From Verrucomicrobiota bacterium (GTDB taxonomy: Bacteria > Verrucomicrobiota > Verrucomicrobiia > Chthoniobacterales > UBA10450), in NCBI GenBank assembly GCA_003220055.1, contig QHRF01000055.1:1-38155 (forward strand): a DNA stretch of 38,155 nt, given 5' to 3'. The notes under the pieces are model-generated. The model did not search any database, was not told the DNA's origin, and worked only from the letters and a program-made list of their open reading frames with translations. Both the position numbers and the translations under genes were made by a program. Positions 33,094 through 38,155 of this stretch are shown one piece after another. How positions within the stretch are numbered: position 1 is the stretch's first letter; each line of letters starts with the position of its first letter.

Positions 33094-34446
33094 TCAGGTT
33101 TGCTCGGCTTCGCGAACAACTGGAACGTTCCCGACCTGCTCGCGTACTCGTTCGCGGACGCGAGGTCCCCAAACGTATCGCGTGAGGAGCACTTTGATCG
33201 TGGCGGTCAAAGGAACGGCGAGAATGGGTCCAAGCAGACCGCCAATCAACAATCCCCAGACAAAAATCGAGACGATGACGGTCATGGGATGCAGCCCAAC
33301 GGATTTCCCGACAATGCGCGGGGCGTAAAACATCCCTTCGAGATTTTGCACAACGATAAATATGATGGTGACAATGAGCGGGTGCGTCCAATCGCCCCAC
33401 TGAAACGCCGCGATCAGGACGGCCGGCACCCAACAGACAATAATTCCGACGTACGGAATCATTGTCAGGATCACGACGAGAAGGCCAATTAACGGAGCGA
33501 AATTGAGACCAAAGAGTGTGAGGATGCTTCCAATAAGTGTTCCGTCGACTAGGCAGACCAGCAGTTGGCCGCGGAAATATGCGATGACGTAGCTGTTGAT
33601 CTCCGATAAGGCCGCAGCGATCTCGTCCTTTAAAGGGGATGCCCGCAGAGGAAGATAATCTTTCCATCTCTTTTCGATCCGAGGCCGTTCTTTCAAAAGG
33701 AAGAAAAGATAAATCGGCACCATAATCAGACTGAGCAGAAATCCGGTTACGCCGAGAAATCCCCCGATGCTTTTTTTGATAATATTCCAAATCTTGTCTG
33801 CCAACGTGGGCAGATAGCGCTCGAGATTCGGGATAATTTTGTCGGCTTTGGCTTCAAGTTGCTGCCGCTCGGCCGAACTGATTTTGGCCGGCGCCGCAGA
33901 GATCGCCTCAACGGGCGACGCCGTTGTTTGCGGTGAAGGAGTCGCCGCAGCCGGCGGCGTAGGAGAAGGCGCGTGTGGCGGCGGCGTTCCAAGCAAAAAA
34001 TTGACCAGACCCGACGATGCCGATTTCTCGCGGCCAGAAGTGCCGCCAACTACGCGATTGTATTGAACGATAAGATCGACGATGCGGTCGCGCGCCTTTT
34101 GGGTGTAACCGGGAAGCTCGCGGGCGAAGTTCGCGCTCTGCATCGAAATGGTCGGTACCACCCACCAGATCAGGCCGACCAAGGCGATGAAGACGCTGGC
34201 AAAAATGACCGCGATGGCCATGCCGCGCCCCATTTTACGACGGCAAAGCTCGGTCACGAGTGGATCGAGCAGGTAGGCAAGAATCGCCGCGATCGCCACC
34301 GGAATTAAGATTGGCTGGAGAAAACTGATCAGATTGGCGCCCACGTAAACAACCACGCCGGCGATAACGATGAGCAGGACCACAAATAGAGCGGTGAGCG
34401 CAGCCCACATTGTTCTCTTCTGCCAGGGGGTTGGGTATGCGCTCAT
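33094..34446 (-). CDS. AI-2E family transporter
   Basis: 450 residues, about eight membrane segments. The N-terminal LISFLQPILIPVAIAAILAYLLDPLV and the C-terminal GLNFAPLIGLLVVILTMIPYVGIIVCW and FVWGLLIGGLLGPILAVPLTATIKVL are standard for the family. The loop at about 145-200 is unusual: a Pro/Ala/Thr/Ser-rich insert with PPPHAPSPTPP and TPSPQTTASP. Members export small solutes or act as Na+/H+ antiporters; AI-2 export is proven only for a few. It lies between two TPR genes that also have Pro/Thr/Ser-rich stretches. Confidence 0.9.
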   Translation of the reverse strand: MSAYPTPWQKRTMWAALTALFVVLLIVIAGVVVYVGANLISFLQPILIPVAIAAILAYLLDPLVTELCRRKMGRGMAIAVIFASVFIALVGLIWWVVPTISMQSANFARELPGYTQKARDRIVDLIVQYNRVVGGTSGREKSASSGLVNFLLGTPPPHAPSPTPPAAATPSPQTTASPVEAISAAPAKISSAERQQLEAKADKIIPNLERYLPTLADKIWNIIKKSIGGFLGVTGFLLSLIMVPIYLFFLLKERPRIEKRWKDYLPLRASPLKDEIAAALSEINSYVIAYFRGQLLVCLVDGTLIGSILTLFGLNFAPLIGLLVVILTMIPYVGIIVCWVPAVLIAAFQWGDWTHPLIVTIIFIVVQNLEGMFYAPRIVGKSVGLHPMTVIVSIFVWGLLIGGLLGPILAVPLTATIKVLLTRYVWGPRVRERVREQVGNVPVVREAEQT

Positions 34447-34507
34447 GGCGAGGGAGAGTTATTGCACGCCATCGCTCGATAGCGACAAGACGTGATTGCG
34501 GGCAGCT

Positions 34508-36352
34508 TTACTGAATCGGGTTTGCATTTGGAGGCTGACCTTTGCTCATTTTCGTTTTCGCATTGTCGATCTTGTCGGCCAGTTTTTTGTTTTGCGGGTC
34601 GAGGTTGAGCGCCTTTTGCCACGCATCCAAAGCCTGCGCCGGTTTGTTTAACTTCGCGCAGGCATCTCCGACGTGTTCAAGCACAACCGGATCTTCACGA
34701 GTTAATTTTTGCGCGGCGCGGAGGAGATCGCTCAATGCTTGGTCGAATTTACCCTGGCGGAACTCGAGCCATCCCAATGTGTCGATGTAGGCGCCATTAT
34801 TCGGATCGGCTTGGAGAGCAAGTTTAATCATTTGCTCGGCTTCGTCGAGATGGGTGTCATGCTCGGCCCACATGTAAGCGAGGTAATTGTAAGCATCAGC
34901 GGCGTTGGCCGGATCCACCGCAATTGATTTTCTAAAAAGGTCCGCTGCTTTGTCGTGAAGACCGGCTTGTTCTGCGGCCGCACCATAGTCGAAATAAAAT
35001 CGCGCGTTGGCAATCTCCGTACCCTCCGCTTCAGCTTCATGTAAAGCTTCTTCGAATGTCGCCACCGCTTCCTGAAAATGCTTCGCTTCGCGTTGAGCAA
35101 TGCCAAGGTAATAAACGATTTCAGGCGTTTGCGGAAAGTGTTGTCGCGCTTCGCTCAGCACTTTGACTGCTCGCTCGTTCTGCTTCAACGGGCCAAGAAG
35201 GAGTTCGGCCAAATGGAGATAGGGGCTGGCTCGACCAGGATTGATGATCAAACTCTGCTCGTAATTGGCCGCTGCTTTCGCAAACATCGCTTTCGCCTGA
35301 TCACTCTTTTTTTCACGTTCCAACGCGCGGGCAGCGTCATCCAGCAATCCAGCTAACAAATCGTATGGTTGATATTTTTCGGGATGTTCCTTGATAATTG
35401 CTTCGAGCATCTCCACCGCCTTCTCGCGTTGATTCGTTAAAACGAAACCGGTGGCGAGCTTCTCCCGCGCGTTGATATCGTCCGGTTCGAGCTCAAGCAG
35501 GCGCAAATAGAGCGGGATGGCTTCCTTAATTTGTTGGGTGGAAGCATAATAATCGGCGACGTCTTTAAGTGCCGCTGCATCGTCACCGGCACGGTCGGCC
35601 GCCTTTTTGAATATGTCGTTGACCCGCGCGACTTCCTCAGGCTTTGGGGGGCGATCGGGTTTAAAAACAATCGAAGCATAGAGTTTCCCGAGGCGTGCCC
35701 AGAACGCGGGGTCATCACTCTTGATCTCCATTGCCCGATCCAGAGATTGGAGCGCCTTCTTTTCATCTCCGGCTCCGAGCGCGATTTCGCACAGACGTTC
35801 GTAAGCATCGATATTGTGCGGATCGAGCGCGATCGCCCGATTCACATAGTCGATGGCCTGGTCAGTGCGTCGAAGATATTTTGTATAGATGAACGCAAGC
35901 TGCAGCAAAGGTCCAGGAGCGCTCGGGTTTGCTTTAATGGCGTCTTTTAAAACGTCGATCGCCTCCGGGAAATCATCCTGCCGCGTAAGCAGTGCCGCCA
36001 CCCGCGAGGCTAGATTTGCCTGCCCCGGATCGACATCGAGTACTTTGCGGTAGGCCGCCAGTGCTTTGTCCATTTCCCCGTTTTCCTCAAATGACATTCC
36101 TTCAACAAAGTGGGCCAAGGCATCCGCTTTGTGCTCGCCGTCGGGGTGAAGGAAGAGGTCTTTCGCCGGCGTCATGAAGACGGAGTCCTCTTGGCGGACG
36201 GATTTTTTCGTCGGCGCCGGGCTTGGAGAAGCTGGAGGATTTGGCGCAACAGAACGTGGTCGAGCCACCAGCGAGGCAGCCAATGAGAGGAAGAACGCTC
36301 CGACTACTACTCGATGGAGAATCCGCTCAAGCCGGCGATTGGGCTCCATCAT
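34508..36352 (-). CDS. TPR-repeat protein with N-terminal membrane/signal segment (TPR-2)
   Basis: About 614 residues. A basic start (NRRLERILHRVV) leads to a hydrophobic stretch (about 14-32), a Pro/Ser linker (SVAPNPPASPSPAPTKK), then roughly a dozen TPR units across 75-600, many with clear A-x-x-x-Y/L and 'P-x-N' spacing (IALDPHNIDAYERL, LELEPDDINAREKL, INPGRASPYLHL, LQADPNNGAYIDTLGWLEF, LNLDPQNKKL). It is probably periplasmic or membrane-tethered and acts as a protein-protein scaffold. Start ATG 36352 (a second ATG follows). It precedes the AI-2E gene by 61 nt. Confidence 0.87.
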   Translation of the reverse strand: MMEPNRRLERILHRVVVGAFFLSLAASLVARPRSVAPNPPASPSPAPTKKSVRQEDSVFMTPAKDLFLHPDGEHKADALAHFVEGMSFEENGEMDKALAAYRKVLDVDPGQANLASRVAALLTRQDDFPEAIDVLKDAIKANPSAPGPLLQLAFIYTKYLRRTDQAIDYVNRAIALDPHNIDAYERLCEIALGAGDEKKALQSLDRAMEIKSDDPAFWARLGKLYASIVFKPDRPPKPEEVARVNDIFKKAADRAGDDAAALKDVADYYASTQQIKEAIPLYLRLLELEPDDINAREKLATGFVLTNQREKAVEMLEAIIKEHPEKYQPYDLLAGLLDDAARALEREKKSDQAKAMFAKAAANYEQSLIINPGRASPYLHLAELLLGPLKQNERAVKVLSEARQHFPQTPEIVYYLGIAQREAKHFQEAVATFEEALHEAEAEGTEIANARFYFDYGAAAEQAGLHDKAADLFRKSIAVDPANAADAYNYLAYMWAEHDTHLDEAEQMIKLALQADPNNGAYIDTLGWLEFRQGKFDQALSDLLRAAQKLTREDPVVLEHVGDACAKLNKPAQALDAWQKALNLDPQNKKLADKIDNAKTKMSKGQPPNANPIQ

Positions 36353-36419
36353 GTTGCCGATTGTAGTCGCGCGAAACCTTGCACGCAAACGTTGGAGCGC
36401 GGCCTAACGAGTGAAAAAG

Positions 36420-36524
36420 CTACGCTTTGTATCGCAAGCGTTTCTTGTGACGATTCGCCCGCATGCGTTTCCGCCGCTTATGTTTTGAGATTTTCGCCTT
36501 TCGTCTTTTCTTCAGGGAGCCCAT
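36420..36524 (-). CDS. 34-residue bS22/mS38-like (AURKAIP1/COX24 domain) ribosomal protein
   Basis: Found by reading the minus strand: ATG 36524 to TAG 36420, 34 codons, too short for usual gene finders. 19 of 34 residues are Lys/Arg. It starts MGSLKKRRKAKISKHKRRK and later has MRANRHKKRLRY. That 'KKRRKK-x-x-KHK-x-(K/R)-x-x-(R)-(H/K)KK-R' plan is the AURKAIP1/COX24 domain, found in mitochondrial mS38 and in small bacterial ribosomal proteins (bS22). It would bind 16S rRNA in the small subunit. There is no strong ribosome site; the reading frame and motif are the evidence. Confidence 0.88.
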   Translation of the reverse strand: MGSLKKRRKAKISKHKRRKRMRANRHKKRLRYKA

Positions 36525-36665
36525 AACGAATTTGCACTCTGCCGTTGCCGATCCAACCACGGAGCAGGTCTGATTTCAACTGACTTCTTGTGACAAGCAG
36601 CCCCTCTCGGAAAGGAATGCTAATGTCGCCAGAAGGCACCTTCTATCTAAAGAAATCGGACGAGC

Positions 36666-36691
36666 GTGAAATTCGCCCTTTCGGCTTTCAC
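36666..36691. terminator. Weak hairpin downstream of tRNA-Pro
   Basis: GTGAAA (36666-36671) and TTTCAC (36686-36691) pair, extended by GCC/GGC around a bulge. It lies 11 bases beyond the 3' end of the minus-strand tRNA, where termination is expected. No T-run follows on the minus strand, though one follows on the plus strand, so the role is doubtful. Confidence 0.3.
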
Positions 36692-36701
36692 ATTTTTGTC
36701 A

Positions 36702-36775
36702 TCGGGCTGGTGGGATTTGAACCCACGGCCTCCTGGTCCCGAACCAGGCGCTCTACCAAGCTGAGCCACAGCCCG
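36702..36775 (-). tRNA. tRNA-Pro (CGG anticodon)
   Basis: Reading the minus strand, a full cloverleaf forms: acceptor CGGGCTG/CAGCCCG (7 perfect pairs), D-stem GCTC/GAGC with AGCTTGGTA loop, anticodon stem CCTGG/CCAGG with loop TTCGGGA (anticodon CGG, codon CCG), variable AGGCC, T-stem GTGGG/CCCAC with loop TTCAAAT, discriminator A. The CCA end is not encoded, so it must be added enzymatically. Confidence 0.97.
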
Positions 36776-37088
36776 AACTCTTCCGGCAAGATGGACAATT
36801 GAGCGCGCATTACTTCGCGCATTTCACCATTAGTAGCAAGCAATTCCGCGAGAAGAAGTATCTCGAGGGCTGAGTCGGGCAGGCCAGCTTTGGAGCCGGT
36901 GGTACGTCGGCCTGCCGGCTGGAAACGGCCTGACTGTTCAAAAAATTGTCACAGGAAAAGCGGGCTAGAGATCCTTTTTGTCGCATTTATGAGAGAAATT
37001 GTGGAATTTCTCATCCTTTCGATTAATTATCGCAAGTGCGAGAAAATGGGCACGCTCTCTGCTAATTTTTACATCGAACATGGAAGCA
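36776..37088. other. Intergenic region before the pilin genes
   Basis: No convincing gene. It holds an 8-bp inverted repeat GGCAGGCC/GGCCTGCC (36878-36885, 36909-36916), an A-run and TTGTCACAGG near 36938 that could be a weak -35, and an 8-bp stem GAGAAATT/AATTTCTC (36993-37012). Promoters for the tRNA (minus) and for the pilin genes (plus) must be here, but none is clear. Confidence 0.6.
36993..37012 (+). promoter_or_regulatory. Stem-loop or operator upstream of the pilin operon
   Basis: GAGAAATT and AATTTCTC are perfect reverse complements with a GTGG loop, 77 bases before the pilin start. It could be a 5'-leader hairpin or a regulator site. Only the symmetry is seen. Confidence 0.35.
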
Positions 37089-37577
37089 ATGAGACTCCGA
37101 CCAAAGCCGACCACCGCGATGACCCTCCCCGAGGTCCTCGTTGCCGTGGTCTTGTTGGCTACGTTCTGCGCTTCGGTCTTCGAACTCAACGCCGTCTGTC
37201 TTCGTTATATCGACGCGAGTAAAGAATCAATCGCGGCACTCCAGACCGTGCACGATCGCTGCGAAGTTTTGCGCAACCTGGCTTTTACCGATCTGACCAC
37301 AAAAAGCTATGTCCAATCGCTTCTGGCCACACCCGCCAACAGCTCCGATTTTTGTAAGAAAGCAACCGAGGTCGTAAAGATAAGCGCTTATCCGACTGCA
37401 AATGGCGTTACTCAGTTCACCCGCACGCCCGCCGGAGCTGTCGCGAACGACCTTACTGCCACCGACCTCGGCACCTCCCTCGTTCAAGTAGATGTCTCAA
37501 CCTCATGGAACATGCTCGGCGGACGGGCACGCTCCGAATCAACTAGCACTATTATCTCAAACGGAACCAAAAAATGA
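37089..37577 (+). CDS. Prepilin-like protein (PilV/GspI-type minor pilin)
   Basis: 162 residues. A short basic leader MRLRPKPTTA is followed by MTLPEVLVAVVLLATFCAS: the prepilin motif with Ala instead of Gly at -1, Glu at +5 and the hydrophobic helix. A leader peptidase (PilD) would cut before Met and methylate it. The C-terminal part is Ser/Thr-rich and has several Cys. ATG 37089 gives a classic basic leader; ATG 37080 would add three residues. It overlaps the next pilin gene by four bases (ATGA), so the two are made together. Confidence 0.85.
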   Translation: MRLRPKPTTAMTLPEVLVAVVLLATFCASVFELNAVCLRYIDASKESIAALQTVHDRCEVLRNLAFTDLTTKSYVQSLLATPANSSDFCKKATEVVKISAYPTANGVTQFTRTPAGAVANDLTATDLGTSLVQVDVSTSWNMLGGRARSESTSTIISNGTKK

Positions 37578-38155
37578 AACTTAAAACCTCACAATCAATC
37601 GCCGGCTTCACCCTTAGTGAAATGCTGGTCAGTCTTAGCCTCAGCTTCATCGTTCTCGCCGCTGCCATCACTTGCGGCGTGTCGCTGCAAAAGAGCTTCA
37701 CTGCGGTCGACAACTATTTCAGCACCCAAATGCAGCAGATCCGTATCATCGATTACTTGAACCGGGATGTGAAGCGTGGCTTGGTCGTTACTACGTCGGT
37801 CGATTTGCAGAGCGTCACCATGAGCGTGCCGAAGTACATTATTCAAGCCGGCGATCCCGAGGCGATTGCGGACCCAGAGACTATCGGGCTGCCACGCACG
37901 CCGACTATCGCATATACAACGAGCGGCTGGCAGGTCAATTACAGCCCATCTACCACGACGGTGGTCTATTCGATCAGCGGCAATTCGATCCTGCGCACAG
38001 AAAACGGAGTTGTGACGACGATTGCCTCAAGCACCGACCAACTCGTGCCGCAAAGCACGGACGTCGAACTGTCGAATACCGAATATGCCAACACTTCAGT
38101 CACCTTCTTGCCGATCTTCACTTCCGGCGGTGCTGTAGCGGAGCGCACTGGCACG
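37574..38155 (+). CDS. Prepilin-like protein (PilW/GspJ-type), cut by right edge
   Basis: 194 codons are present with no stop. The N-terminus MKLKTSQSIAG then FTLSEMLVSLSLSFIVLAAAI is a full type IV prepilin signal: Gly at -1, Phe at +1, Glu at +5. The body has mostly beta/turn sequence with many Ser/Thr, as in pseudopilins with a C-terminal beta domain. It is translationally coupled to the preceding pilin gene. The two together suggest a pilus-tip or type II secretion minor-pilin set continuing to the right. Confidence 0.88.
   Translation, partial: MKLKTSQSIAGFTLSEMLVSLSLSFIVLAAAITCGVSLQKSFTAVDNYFSTQMQQIRIIDYLNRDVKRGLVVTTSVDLQSVTMSVPKYIIQAGDPEAIADPETIGLPRTPTIAYTTSGWQVNYSPSTTTVVYSISGNSILRTENGVVTTIASSTDQLVPQSTDVELSNTEYANTSVTFLPIFTSGGAVAERTGT

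Noticed and set aside
36590-36802. Plus-strand frame across the tRNA gene
   Set aside because: The tRNA cloverleaf on the minus strand is complete; the frame is a chance reading through it.

Overview
The window looks like chromosomal DNA of a Gram-negative bacterium of middling-high GC. It encodes LpxK (lipid A), a LolC/E-type lipoprotein exporter and type IV-pilin-like proteins. The gene mix, the small intergenic palindromes and the TPR/Pro-Thr-Ser-rich proteins resemble soil Verrucomicrobiota (Chthoniobacterales/Spartobacteria). That placement is inference, because there is no rRNA gene here. No phage, transposase, integrase or CRISPR array was seen.

Layout. (1) 1-5300, minus strand: a GntR (YtrA-like) repressor with a near-perfect palindromic operator, an ABC ATPase, an ABC-2 permease, a DUF4386 membrane protein and two tandem membrane-anchored quinone-oxidoreductase-like enzymes, the second cut by the left edge. 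(2) 5314-10422: a VOC protein (minus), then on plus a Tat-exported 5'-nucleotidase-like phosphoesterase, a TonB-C-like secreted protein, 3-methyladenine glycosylase, mnmA and cutA. (3) 10442-16980, minus: an APC permease, a small membrane protein, a VanX-like dipeptidase, an unrecognised coiled-coil membrane protein and acetyl-CoA synthetase. (4) 17072-20699: dodecin, a small membrane protein, an RlmI-like methyltransferase, homoserine kinase and LpxK. (5) 20831-24681, plus: a stand-alone LigD-type polymerase domain, two orphan proteins, three cupins (two of them tandem paralogues) and a YpsA-like protein. (6) 24683-29267: LolC/E permease and NlpC/P60-like protein (minus), a secreted small protein (plus), then sufS-sufU-DUF2237 (minus). 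(7) 29397-31136, plus: a 2H phosphoesterase next to rtcB, a likely RNA-repair pair. (8) 31152-36775, minus: TPR protein, AI-2E-family transporter, TPR protein, a 34-codon bS22/mS38-like gene and tRNA-Pro(CGG). (9) 37089 to the right edge: two overlapping prepilin-like genes.

Two families of small palindromic elements run through the window. One is a 54-bp double-hairpin element with three copies (17277, 18573, 23121). It supplies or touches stop codons and creates false N-terminal extensions of neighbouring genes. The other has AGACAG[A/G]AT-type inverted ends and two copies (5720-5817, 23661-23722).

Most of the window is ordinary housekeeping and envelope biology. The parts most deserving a second look are the membrane-anchored oxidoreductase pair, the double-hairpin repeats, the cupin paralogue that lost its metal-site Glu, the 2H phosphoesterase/RtcB pair, the unrecognised coiled-coil protein behind acs, and the tiny ribosomal-protein-like gene. 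I found no clear new multi-gene defence or biosynthetic system.
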